From contig CAYNTO010000031.1 in the NCBI GenBank assembly GCA_964400355.1, forward strand, positions 1 through 29,879: a stretch of DNA of 29,879 nt. Direction: 5' to 3'. This document shows positions 9,292 to 16,934 of this stretch, piece by piece. Position 1 is the first letter of the stretch. Each line of letters opens with the position of its first letter. Position numbers and translations under genes: made by a program. A model generated the notes under the pieces. It did not search any database. It worked only from the letters and a program-made list of their open reading frames with translations, and was not told the origin of the DNA. The DNA comes from JACKAL01 sp964400355 (GTDB lineage: Bacteria; Bdellovibrionota; Bdellovibrionia; Bdellovibrionales; JAGQZY01).

Positions 9292-10179
9292 TTGCCAGCA
9301 CATCAGCAGGCTTATTTTTTTGCAATTGCCGCGGCGATCGTTTTTTCATCGGCAAGCTTTGTCTTTACAGAGTATTCACGAAAAATTTCACCACTGTGGA
9401 TGAGTTTTTTTAAAACCGTGGTGTGCGTCGTGCTGTTTGCAGTATCGACCCTTCTATTTGTCGATTGGGTGAGTGTTCCGCTCCCCGTAGTAGTTGCACT
9501 CATGGTGAGTGGCGCCATCGGTTTAGGAATAGGGGATCTTTTTTTATTGAGTGCGTATTCGCGTATCGGTCCCGGACGAACACTTATTCTGTTTGGATTT
9601 CAACCGTTATTCATTGGAGTGTCGTCGTGGTATTTCTTTCAGCAGGAGCTCAACGGTTACCGCCTGCTCGCGATTTTATTTTTTATTTTTTGTTTATTTT
9701 TGTTCAGTTTGGAAAAGTTTAAAGAGAGTGGCCACTGGGAACTGTGGGGATTACTTGCGGCATTGGTGGGTGTGGTGTGCGACAACAGTGGTGTGGTGCT
9801 GACGCGCTGGTCGTTTGATGCCGTCTCGGCACTCACGCCTCTCCAAGCGAACTTCATTCGCTGTGGCGGGGCATTTATTTTTTATATTCTCGCTAGCCCC
9901 ATTTTAAAAACACGGCTTGTTCACAATTATAGAAATCTCAAAACTGTGGATCGCATCAAGGTCGTACTCGCTTCGGCTGGCGGCACATTCGTCTCGTTGT
10001 TGTTGTATCTCACCGCCGTGCGCATTGGCCATTTGGCCTCCATTGCGGCAATTGGAGTGGTGGGTCCACTGTTTACCATGACAGTTGAGTGTGTGATGGA
10101 TCGCCGTTGGCCCTCGGCCTATCTGTGGTTTGCGCTGGTGAGCTTTATCTGTGGATTTTCAATTCTGGTCGAATTTTAA
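9292..10179 (+). CDS. EamA/DMT-family permease
   Basis: The protein has 295 residues and about ten hydrophobic helices arranged as two EamA repeats (about 5-140 and 150-295). Recognisable features are the N-terminal FAIAAAIVFSSASFVFTEYSR helix and GLGIGDLFLLSAYSRIGPGRT in the first half, and GVVGPLFTMTVE in the second. It probably exports or exchanges a small metabolite across the inner membrane; the substrate cannot be read from sequence. The start must be the TTG at 9292, because the codon just before it is the in-frame TAG of the HTTM gene and the next ATG lies inside the second helix. Its TAA (10177-10179) overlaps the stop of the converging gene in a shared TTAA. Confidence 0.85.
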   Translation: MPAHQQAYFFAIAAAIVFSSASFVFTEYSRKISPLWMSFFKTVVCVVLFAVSTLLFVDWVSVPLPVVVALMVSGAIGLGIGDLFLLSAYSRIGPGRTLILFGFQPLFIGVSSWYFFQQELNGYRLLAILFFIFCLFLFSLEKFKESGHWELWGLLAALVGVVCDNSGVVLTRWSFDAVSALTPLQANFIRCGGAFIFYILASPILKTRLVHNYRNLKTVDRIKVVLASAGGTFVSLLLYLTAVRIGHLASIAAIGVVGPLFTMTVECVMDRRWPSAYLWFALVSFICGFSILVEF

Positions 10180-10616
10180 TAGGCGTCTTCATCGACCCAT
10201 TGCAATTCGGGTGGCAGTTGGTTGTTTTCGCTTTCCGAATAAACATCGTACTCCAATTCGATCACCGTGCGGCCTTGAACATCGCAAACGGTGTAGGCCA
10301 CGTGATACTCGGGGTCTTCGCTGTAGCTCAGTGTTTGAACGAGCATATAGCCAATCACCTCGCCGCTATTTCCAAGCACTTCGTACTGAGCTGAAGGACC
10401 ATAGCCATAGTAACCATCGGCAATCTCAAAGCCGAAATCGCGCTCATCCCAGGCCTTGGTGATTTCTTCGGGCACATCGTAGGACAGACGAATGTTGTCG
10501 TTGTAGTAATGCGCATTTTTTAATATGGAATCGGGGTGACCAAAATCAAATTCCAGTTGATCGGCGCCAGCAAACGCACATGCAAATACAAATAGTGCGG
10601 AAAAAACAAAACGCAT
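10176..10616 (-). CDS. Small secreted acidic protein of unknown function
   Basis: The protein has 146 residues. I chose the ATG at 10616 over an upstream start at 10655 because GGGAG sits 6 nt before it and translation then begins exactly at a signal peptide (MRFVFSALFVFACAFAGA, cleavage near residue 18). The mature part is acidic and rich in Tyr, Asp and Glu, with a GYYGYGPS segment around 75-82. The single Cys in the mature part, in TVCDVQG, probably leaves it without an internal disulphide. Family not recognised. It converges on the EamA gene with a 4-nt overlap of stops and stands alone on its strand, 104 nt downstream of the SDR gene. Confidence 0.7.
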   Translation of the reverse strand: MRFVFSALFVFACAFAGADQLEFDFGHPDSILKNAHYYNDNIRLSYDVPEEITKAWDERDFGFEIADGYYGYGPSAQYEVLGNSGEVIGYMLVQTLSYSEDPEYHVAYTVCDVQGRTVIELEYDVYSESENNQLPPELQWVDEDAY

Positions 10617-10720
10617 AGTGGACTCCCATTTAAGAGGTTTTAGAATCACTAACAAATTGGAGGGCGCATGTCCACGCAGGTGGGCGGACTGTGAAAATAT
10701 GAAAAAAATCTAACAGCAAA

Positions 10721-11473
10721 TTAAGGATCTTTTGTGGTTAATACAACGCCGCCATCGACGGGAATCAGTGACCCTGTCATCCACTGAGCTTGGGGGCTTG
10801 CCGCATAGAACACTGCGGAGGCAATGTCCTCGGGCTCACCCAAGCGGCCGAGCGGTGAGAGTTTGTCTAAGCGCTTGCGCAGGGCCATCATTTCGGGATC
10901 GGTAGAGTTGTGGTAGCTGTGAATGGGCGTGTCCACAGGGCCAGGGCAAATGGCATTGACGCGAACGCCGTGTGCGCCCGCTTCGAGCGCAAGTGTCTGG
11001 GTCCAGCTGTTCATTGCGGCCTTAGAGGCCGAGTAGGCGCCCGTGTTGGCAATGGATCTTAAGCCCAGTGTGGACGACACGTTGATCACCGCACCTCTAT
11101 TTTTTTGCAGGTGGGGCCACAGCACCTGAGTGAGTCGCACGGCTGCAAATAGGTTGGTGTGAAAATGCCAGTGCCAATCTTCGACAGTCTCCTCTAAAAA
11201 ACCGGCCATTTTGTAAACACCGGCGTTGTTCACCAAAACTTCGATGTTGGCGCCGCTTGTGGTGAGAATTTCCTGAAGTGCCTCAATGCCACTTTCTTTG
11301 CTGATATCAGCGGCCACAACGATGCTTTGGCCCTGAAGTTCTTTTTGTACGGTGAGAAGTTTGGTTTCATCTCGGCCGACCAGAAACACGCGATCGTCAT
11401 TTTTAGAAAACACATGGGCGCACGCGCGGCCAATACCCGATCCAGCGCCGGTGATGAGAACGTCTCTGCTCAT
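10721..11473 (-). CDS. SDR-family NAD(P)-dependent oxidoreductase
   Basis: The protein has 250 residues, the usual length for a classical short-chain dehydrogenase/reductase. The cofactor motif TGAGSGIG is at 8-15, NNAG at 82-85, catalytic Ser near 134 in INVSST, and YSASK with Tyr147 and Lys151. PGPVDT follows at about 178-183, and the C-terminal G..IPVDGG at about 233-242 is typical. An Arg/Asp-type cofactor choice cannot be settled by eye. The start overlaps the stop of the upstream glycosyltransferase by ATGA, so the pair is translationally coupled. The substrate may be a sugar or envelope metabolite, but only the neighbour suggests this. Confidence 0.92.
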   Translation of the reverse strand: MSRDVLITGAGSGIGRACAHVFSKNDDRVFLVGRDETKLLTVQKELQGQSIVVAADISKESGIEALQEILTTSGANIEVLVNNAGVYKMAGFLEETVEDWHWHFHTNLFAAVRLTQVLWPHLQKNRGAVINVSSTLGLRSIANTGAYSASKAAMNSWTQTLALEAGAHGVRVNAICPGPVDTPIHSYHNSTDPEMMALRKRLDKLSPLGRLGEPEDIASAVFYAASPQAQWMTGSLIPVDGGVVLTTKDP

Positions 11474-12585
11474 TGTGATTTCTCCAGGTGAGTGAGTAAT
11501 TTATGAAACACTTTATTTTCGTCAAAGGTCTCTTGCGTGTAAGCGCGCGCGAGACGGGCACGCTCGCAGCTTTCCTCGGGTTCAAGAACAATCTTCTCGA
11601 TGGCGAGCGCAATAGCATGTTCGTTCTGCGGCTCAACCAACAATCCATACTTTCCAAATTGTAAAATGTCGGGCACGCCGCCCGATCCTGTGGCGATAAC
11701 CGGCGTGCGGCTGGCGAGTGCCTCCACAACAACAAAGCCAAAAGCCTCTTTGTAAGAGGCCAAAACAAACACATCGAGTGAGGCCATGACTTCCGGTATG
11801 TTGGAGCGAAACCCGGCAAATACGATTTTGTCTTTCAGTGCCGAGCGGTTGACGATGTCGTGCAGTTCCTGTTCGTACAGTGCGCCATCTTCATCGCGCG
11901 TCGCTTCGCCGACGAAAACCAACTTTAAATTTTTATCGGGGTGTTTTTCGCTGAGCTCGATAAAAGCTTTAAGCACTTCTTTTTGCCCCTTCTGCCGATC
12001 GAGGCGGCCGACGATGCCGATTAAGAAATCGTTAACGTTGGCGCCAAACTCATTGCGCAGATTTTCTGAGCGGCGCTCGGGACCGAAACGGGATGTGTCG
12101 ATAGAGTTCGGTAGGACGACGGTTTTTTGCGCAGTGACCGGCAAACATTTGAGAGTTTGCACCGAGTGCGCCTCGGTGAGCGTCACCAAGTAGGTGAGGC
12201 GACGGTGAATCAGGGTGTGGAGGGGATCTTTTTTGCTGATATTGGAGAGCCACATTTGCGCAAATCCAACCAGTTTCACGTTTAAACCCCACAGCGCTGG
12301 CGATACCACCCAGAGATCGCGCAAATTCTGTAAAAACACGATCTCAATGTTGTTCCTTACAATAAAATCTCTGAGCCAGAGCGTATGGAGCGGCGAGAAG
12401 TATTCGCGAAAATCGCGTGTTTCATACGGCAAGCCCCGCTCTTTGAGGCGCTCCTCCAATGGGGAACCGGGGGCGCAGATGGAAAGGGCTTCAAAACCGT
12501 GCTTAATAAATAGCGCGGCCCATTGGGCAGAAGCCATCTCTAGGCCTCCCCATCCTCTCGACATACAAAAATGCAGGCTTTTCAT
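11470..12585 (-). CDS. GT4-family glycosyltransferase
   Basis: With the ATG at 12585 the protein has 371 residues. The N-terminal SRGWGGLEM (9-17) is the glycine-rich acceptor-side loop seen in lipopolysaccharide-type glycosyltransferases. IVGRLDRQKGQ starts the C-terminal Rossmann half (about 191-201), and the EX7E motif of retaining GT4 enzymes is at Glu280 and Glu288 (KEAFGFVVVEAL). It would transfer a sugar from a nucleotide donor, probably in envelope polysaccharide or LPS assembly. In-frame starts exist upstream (TTG 12693, ATG 12654), but none has a good ribosome-binding site, and the family fold begins at MKSLHFCMSRGW; the start is therefore uncertain. It forms an operon with the SDR gene through a 4-nt overlap. 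Confidence 0.88.
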   Translation of the reverse strand: MKSLHFCMSRGWGGLEMASAQWAALFIKHGFEALSICAPGSPLEERLKERGLPYETRDFREYFSPLHTLWLRDFIVRNNIEIVFLQNLRDLWVVSPALWGLNVKLVGFAQMWLSNISKKDPLHTLIHRRLTYLVTLTEAHSVQTLKCLPVTAQKTVVLPNSIDTSRFGPERRSENLRNEFGANVNDFLIGIVGRLDRQKGQKEVLKAFIELSEKHPDKNLKLVFVGEATRDEDGALYEQELHDIVNRSALKDKIVFAGFRSNIPEVMASLDVFVLASYKEAFGFVVVEALASRTPVIATGSGGVPDILQFGKYGLLVEPQNEHAIALAIEKIVLEPEESCERARLARAYTQETFDENKVFHKLLTHLEKSQ

Positions 12586-12766
12586 GGCGCTTAAATTACC
12601 AGTGGCGGTTCCTGTTGTCAGTAGATCTTCGCGGACCACTGCTGGCGTTTTCATTCGAAAACGGGCAGTGGGGAATCGCTCGGACTCTCTCAATTTGATG
12701 ACTTAGTGCTCTCGAGTTGCTGGTTTGCGACGGATTGTGTTAATTTTGCGATATTATTATGAATAT

Positions 12767-12771
12767 GGAGG
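12767..12771 (+). promoter_or_regulatory. Ribosome-binding site deciding a TTG start
   Basis: A perfect GGAGG lies 5 nt before the in-frame TTG at 12777. The ATG codons at 12759, 12765 and 12795 have no comparable site, so TTG is the best-supported start for the DUF6580 gene. Confidence 0.5.
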
Positions 12772-12776
12772 CTCTT

Positions 12777-13313
12777 TTGAATCATCAAAACTCAATGAAA
12801 CAACAGTGGTTAATGGCTGCAATTCTCGTTGCTGTGCTTGTGACTTCGCGCTGGATTCCCCATCCCGCAAATTTCACGGCGTTGGTTGGAGTGGCTTTGT
12901 TTGCAGGAGCGTTTTGGCGCGGCTTAGGAATGCGCTTTGCGGTTCCATTACTGGCCACGTTGATCGCCGATATTTACTTTGGATTTTACCCCGGCATGGA
13001 GTGGACCTACTTAGGTATCGCTGCCAGTGTACTGATGGCGCCAATGCTTGAGGCTTCGCTGTTTCAAGTGGGTGCGCGCGCGGTGCTCGCGTCCATTGTG
13101 TTTTTTGTGTTTTCCAATTTGGGCGTGTGGTGGTCTTCGGGCCTTTACACCGTAGACATGATGGGATTGGGTCAATGCTTTACGGCGGCGATTCCCTTTT
13201 TCCCCAACACTGTGGTGAGCGGTGTTCTGTATTCGGTGGGAATTTTTAGCATTTACCGCCTGGCCTTTTCGGAGAATGGTTTTAGAGGATTTGTTGCAGT
13301 TGGCGGGAAGTAG
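12777..13313 (+). CDS. DUF6580-family membrane protein (putative transport protein)
   Basis: With the TTG start the protein has 178 residues and about five hydrophobic helices. The family pattern is visible: SRWIPHPANFTALVGVALFAGAF near the N-terminus, then PLLATLIADIYFGFYPGMEW, and a later helix with FSNLGVWWSSGLY. DUF6580 proteins resemble the membrane S-components of ECF-type vitamin importers in size and topology, but their ligands are not established, and no ATPase or T-component genes are nearby. The gene is divergent from the glycosyltransferase and only 12 nt before the ferredoxin gene, so it probably shares a transcript with ferredoxin and ppk. Confidence 0.8.
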   Translation: MNHQNSMKQQWLMAAILVAVLVTSRWIPHPANFTALVGVALFAGAFWRGLGMRFAVPLLATLIADIYFGFYPGMEWTYLGIAASVLMAPMLEASLFQVGARAVLASIVFFVFSNLGVWWSSGLYTVDMMGLGQCFTAAIPFFPNTVVSGVLYSVGIFSIYRLAFSENGFRGFVAVGGK

Positions 13314-13325
13314 TATTGGTAGAAC

Positions 13326-13556
13326 GTGGCAGATAAGAACGATAAATATCCTCAAAACTTAGAAGGTCCCTATTACGTGGACCGCACCTGTATTGCCTGT
13401 GATGCTTGCTGTATCACAGCGCCCTTGCATTTTAAAATGCACGAAGACGATGGCCACGCTTTTGTCACCAAACAACCGGAAACGCCCGAGGAAGAAGCTC
13501 TCTGCAAGGAGGCGATGGAAGGCTGTCCCGTGGAGTCCATCGGCCTGGATGGATAG
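13326..13556 (+). CDS. Single-cluster [4Fe-4S] ferredoxin
   Basis: The protein has 76 residues. A Cys22-x2-Cys25-x2-Cys28 motif followed by a second Cys29, and a distant Cys67-Pro, give the ligand set of a one-cluster ferredoxin (the CIACDACC and GCPVE motifs). The usual second CxxCxxC motif is absent. It is highly acidic and lacks a signal peptide, so it is a cytoplasmic electron carrier; no redox partner is visible nearby. The GTG start has no strong ribosome-binding site. Its last 8 nt overlap the start of ppk, which implies translational coupling with an enzyme that itself needs no electrons. Confidence 0.88.
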   Translation: MADKNDKYPQNLEGPYYVDRTCIACDACCITAPLHFKMHEDDGHAFVTKQPETPEEEALCKEAMEGCPVESIGLDG

Positions 13557-15654
13557 CACACTCCGGTTACTCAATAAAGAGGTCCAGTGGTTAGAGTTCA
13601 ATCGCCGCGTGCTCAGCGAAGCTAAGGATCCACGCACACCGCTTTTAGAGCGGGTCAACTTTCTGAGTATCGTTACGTCCAATCTCGACGAATTTGTAAT
13701 GAAGCGGGTGGGTGGGCTCAAGCATCAGAAGCAGCAAAACATGGCCACCATTTCACTGGATGGGTTGAGCGTGCAAGAGCAGCTCAATCAAACGCGCATG
13801 TCCATACAGGCGCTCCTCGACGAACAGGCCAGTATTTACAAAGACGTGGCCAAGGAGCTGGAATCCCACTCGATCCTCCTTAAAAAGTGGAAAGATCTCA
13901 CTGCCAAAGAGAAAGCGTTTGCTCGCGAGTTTTACACCGATCAGGTTTTTCCAGTTTTAACGCCGCTTATGGTAGACCCCGCGCTACCGTTTCCGTTTAT
14001 TTCAAACCTCACTATTTCTCTAGCGGTATCGCTAAAAAGTGCCGGCCAGGATGAGCCGCAGTTTGCGCGAGTTAAAGTGCCTGAGGTTTTTCCGCAGTGG
14101 GTGAGTTTAGAGATTCCCGAAAATAAAAATAAAAATGTTTTTGTAAGCCTGGTGCAGATCATTCAGTACAATTTAGAAGACCTGTTCCCCGATGCCGAAG
14201 TGACGGATGTTATGCCGTTTCGAATCACCCGCAACGCGGATCTGGAGCACGATGAGGAAGATGCTGAGGATTTATTGGAACTCATCAGTGAAGAGATCCG
14301 TCAGCGACGGTTTGCCGATGTGGTGCGCCTCGAGCACGGAAAAAATTCGAATCCGTGGATGGTGCAGTTTTTAAAAGACGAGCTGGAGCTTGAGGATGAA
14401 CACATCTATCAGGTGCGCGGCCTATTGGATTACACAAGTTTAAAACCCATTGCCTCGCTCAATGTTCCCCACTTGCGCTACAAGCACTGGGAGCCACAAA
14501 ACCCTCAGGTGATCGCCGATGCCGGTGGTGCGATCTTTGAGTTGATAAAACGCCAGGATGTGATCATACATCATCCTTACGAGAGTTTTCCCGCTTCGGT
14601 GGAAAAGTTCGTCTCGCAAGCGGCCAAAGATCCCAATGTATTGGCGATCAAGATGACTCTTTACCGCATGGGCGATAGCAACACTATGATTCAAGAGCTG
14701 ATCAAGGCGGCCGAGTCGGGCAAGCAGGTGGTGTGTATTGTCGAGCTCAAGGCGCGCTTCGATGAACAGCGCAATATCAATTGGGCGCAAAAAATGGAAA
14801 AAGCCGGTATTCACGTGGTTTACGGCGTGATCGGTTACAAAACCCACTGCAAAACCACGCTGGTGCTTCGCCGCGAGGGTAGTGGCATTGTCTCCTACGC
14901 CCACGTCGGCACAGGCAACTACAATCCGGTGACATCGCGTGTGTACACCGACATCGGCTTACTCACCGCCAATAAACGCATCACTGAGGATTTGGTTCAG
15001 TTGTTTCATTTGCTTACGGGGCGATCCTTCAAACGTAATTTTAAAACGTTGCTGGTGGCGCCGGTGAACATGAAAGAGAAATTTTTGGAACTTATTGAAC
15101 GTGAAAAACGCTTTGCCGAGGCGGGCAAGCCCTCGCGGATCATTGCCAAGTGCAACAGTCTCGACGACAAAGAAATTATCGAAAGCCTTTATGAGGCTTC
15201 AAGTCTCGGCGTGAATGTGGAGTTGATCGTGCGGGGGTTTTGTACGCTGCGCCCGGGAGTGCCCGGTATGAGCGAGCGCATTCGAGTCTTATCGGTGATT
15301 GGGCGGTTTCTCGAACATTCACGTATTTTCTACTTTCAAAATGGCGAGGCTAAAACCATCGACGGCGAATTCTTTGTGGGCTCGGCGGATTGGATGCATC
15401 GCAATTTGCATTCGCGAGTCGAGGTGGCCGTGCCGATTCTCGAGCGCAAGCTCAAACGCCGCATTTGGGAGATCTTAAATGCTTCGTTGTCCGATTATCG
15501 CCAAGCTTGGGAGATGAATCCTGCTGGTAAGTACCGCCAGCGCGTGGCCGAAGGGCCGGTAGGTGAAGTGGGTACTCATGAGCGACTCATGCAACTGACA
15601 ACCTTGCGCAGTGAATTTGCGGCCGCAGTGGACGACTCCGACGACGGCGTTTAG
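13549..15654 (+). CDS. ppk: Polyphosphate kinase PPK1
   Basis: The protein has 701 residues, the usual length of PPK1. It reversibly transfers the ATP gamma-phosphate to inorganic polyphosphate. The N-terminal domain opens with LNKEVQWLEFNRRVLSEA and ERVNFLSIVTSNLDEF. The phosphorylated His of the first phospholipase-D-like half is His433 in GYKTHCKTTLVLRRE, followed by AHVGTGNYNP. The second half carries His590 in FLEHSRIFYF. I start at ATG 13549, overlapping the ferredoxin stop, because it gives the standard N-terminus; the frame stays open upstream to 13393 but that extension is only the ferredoxin gene in another frame. It is convergent with the DHS-like gene, with ppx beyond that. Confidence 0.96.
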   Translation: MDSTLRLLNKEVQWLEFNRRVLSEAKDPRTPLLERVNFLSIVTSNLDEFVMKRVGGLKHQKQQNMATISLDGLSVQEQLNQTRMSIQALLDEQASIYKDVAKELESHSILLKKWKDLTAKEKAFAREFYTDQVFPVLTPLMVDPALPFPFISNLTISLAVSLKSAGQDEPQFARVKVPEVFPQWVSLEIPENKNKNVFVSLVQIIQYNLEDLFPDAEVTDVMPFRITRNADLEHDEEDAEDLLELISEEIRQRRFADVVRLEHGKNSNPWMVQFLKDELELEDEHIYQVRGLLDYTSLKPIASLNVPHLRYKHWEPQNPQVIADAGGAIFELIKRQDVIIHHPYESFPASVEKFVSQAAKDPNVLAIKMTLYRMGDSNTMIQELIKAAESGKQVVCIVELKARFDEQRNINWAQKMEKAGIHVVYGVIGYKTHCKTTLVLRREGSGIVSYAHVGTGNYNPVTSRVYTDIGLLTANKRITEDLVQLFHLLTGRSFKRNFKTLLVAPVNMKEKFLELIEREKRFAEAGKPSRIIAKCNSLDDKEIIESLYEASSLGVNVELIVRGFCTLRPGVPGMSERIRVLSVIGRFLEHSRIFYFQNGEAKTIDGEFFVGSADWMHRNLHSRVEVAVPILERKLKRRIWEILNASLSDYRQAWEMNPAGKYRQRVAEGPVGEVGTHERLMQLTTLRSEFAAAVDDSDDGV

Positions 15655-15757
15655 GCGCCATTATCGAAGCCTCGAATCTATTATTTAACGGTAAGCCCTT
15701 TGCTCCAGCGCGGGTAGCACCATTTAAGTCTATCGTTGTGCTCGTGCGTGTGCTCTT

Positions 15758-15780
15758 TGGAAGGAGCTTTGCTCCTTCCA
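15758..15780. terminator. Perfect hairpin between convergent ppk and the DHS-like gene
   Basis: A 10-bp perfect stem, TGGAAGGAGC and GCTCCTTCCA with a TTT loop, lies about 100 nt after ppk. In the left contig copy it is 3 nt beyond the DHS-like stop. There is no long T-run on either strand, so a shared bidirectional terminator is plausible but unproven. The remaining bases between 15655 and 15757 show no gene. Confidence 0.4.
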
Positions 15781-15821
15781 GGCTTACATACCCAACACGT
15801 ACGCAAAAATCAGCGGAGCTA
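15767..15821. repeat. 55-bp gap-flanking direct repeat, left copy
   Basis: Identical over 55 bp to 15922-15976 on the other side of the N run. It repeats the last 12 codons and the stop of the DHS-like gene in reverse complement. This is best read as two contig ends sharing a k-mer-sized overlap, not as a biological repeat. Confidence 0.85.
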
Positions 15822-15921
15822 NNNNNNNNNNNNNNNNNNNNNNNNNNNNNNNNNNNNNNNNNNNNNNNNNNNNNNNNNNNNNNNNNNNNNNNNNNNNNNN
15901 NNNNNNNNNNNNNNNNNNNNN
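15822..15921. other. Assembly gap (100 N)
   Basis: A run of exactly 100 N, a conventional scaffold filler length. The flanks are identical over 55 bp, so the true gap is probably negative and the region is likely contiguous once the overlap is merged. Reading frames drawn across the N run are artefacts. Confidence 0.95.
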
Positions 15922-15976
15922 CTTTGCTCCTTCCAGGCTTACATACCCAACACGTACGCAAAAATCAGCGGAGCTA
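15922..15976. repeat. 55-bp gap-flanking direct repeat, right copy
   Basis: Right-hand copy of the 55-bp overlap. It begins inside the loop-distal half of the hairpin seen intact at 15758-15780, so this contig broke at the palindrome. Confidence 0.85.
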
Positions 15977-16904
15977 CAATGGTGGCATCCGATTCGATCA
16001 TGAACTTTGGTGAACCCACGTCGAGCTTACCCCATGAGATCTTCTCCGAGGGCTCGGCACCCGAGTAGGAGCCGTAGCTTGTGGTGGAATCGGAGATTTG
16101 GCAAAAGTAATTCCACTTAGGTACGTCTTTTTCTAAATCCTGTTCGAGCATTGGAACCACGCAGATAGGGAAGTCGCCGGCGATACCGCCGCCGATTTGG
16201 AAGAAACCCACGCCGTTTTTGCCGGCGTTCGAGGCGTACCATTCAGAGAGGGAAATCATGTACTCAATTCCGTTTTTCATGGCGCTTGTTTTGATTTTGC
16301 CTTCGATGCAGCGACCAGCAAAAATGTTTCCAAGTGTGGAATCTTCCCAACCGGGTACAACCATTGGCAGATTTTTCTCCGCAGCGGCGAGCAGCCAGGA
16401 ATTTTTTGGATCAATCTGGTAGAACTCTTTGAGTTCACCACTCAATAAAATTTTGTAAAAGTACTCGTGTGGGAAATAACTTTTCCCTTCGGCGGTGGCC
16501 TTTTCCCAGAGTTTGATCACGCTCTTTTCGATGCGACGAATGGCTTCGCCTTCTGGAATGCACGTATCAGTAACGCGGTTCATGTGCTTGTCGAGCAGAA
16601 TGCGGTCGTCTTGCTCGGTGGCCGAACGCCAGTTGGGAACGCGGATGTAATGCTCGTGCGCAACCAGATTAAAAACATCTTCTTCCAGGTTGGCACCGGT
16701 GCAGCTGATGGCGTGGACTTTTCCTTGGCGAATCATCTCGGCGAAAATTCGGCCAATCTCGGCAGTGCTCATGGCTCCGGCCATTGTGACCATCATTTTA
16801 TTGCCGTCGCTCAAATGCTTGTTGTAAGCCTCTGCCGCGTCTTTCAGGGTAGCGGCGTTGAAGTGACGGTAGTAGGTATTTATGAACTCACGAATGGAAG
16901 CCAT
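15939..16904 (-). CDS. Deoxyhypusine synthase-family protein (probable polyamine enzyme)
   Basis: The protein has 321 residues. Family signatures are MAGAMSTAEIGRIFAEMIRQG (41-61), the NAD-site-like SCTGANLEEDVFNLV (67-81), GFFQIGGGIAGDFPICVVPML (234-253) and ISWGKLD, where Lys293 matches the reactive Lys of eukaryotic deoxyhypusine synthase. The His-His after GGG in the eukaryotic enzyme is replaced by Ala-Gly-Asp. Bacteria have no eIF5A, so true hypusination is unlikely; homospermidine synthesis from putrescine is the best guess from what is known of bacterial relatives. The ATG has GAGGAG 5 nt upstream. It lies 30 nt after ppx in the same direction, so the two probably form an operon. The 3' end touches the scaffold gap but the stop is intact. 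Confidence 0.88.
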   Translation of the reverse strand: MASIREFINTYYRHFNAATLKDAAEAYNKHLSDGNKMMVTMAGAMSTAEIGRIFAEMIRQGKVHAISCTGANLEEDVFNLVAHEHYIRVPNWRSATEQDDRILLDKHMNRVTDTCIPEGEAIRRIEKSVIKLWEKATAEGKSYFPHEYFYKILLSGELKEFYQIDPKNSWLLAAAEKNLPMVVPGWEDSTLGNIFAGRCIEGKIKTSAMKNGIEYMISLSEWYASNAGKNGVGFFQIGGGIAGDFPICVVPMLEQDLEKDVPKWNYFCQISDSTTSYGSYSGAEPSEKISWGKLDVGSPKFMIESDATIVAPLIFAYVLGM

Positions 16905-16934
16905 GGATTCTCCTCTAAAGATTAGAGGATCTAT

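Noticed and set aside
12215..12706. A 163-codon plus-strand frame over the glycosyltransferase gene
   Set aside because: It is antisense to a well-supported GT4 gene and its sequence is low-complexity shadow coding.
13393..13548. N-terminal extension of ppk by 52 codons
   Set aside because: This stretch is the ferredoxin gene in another frame; the standard PPK1 N-terminus begins at 13549.
15587..16068. Open frames crossing the 100-N run
   Set aside because: They are created by translating N bases between two copies of a contig overlap.
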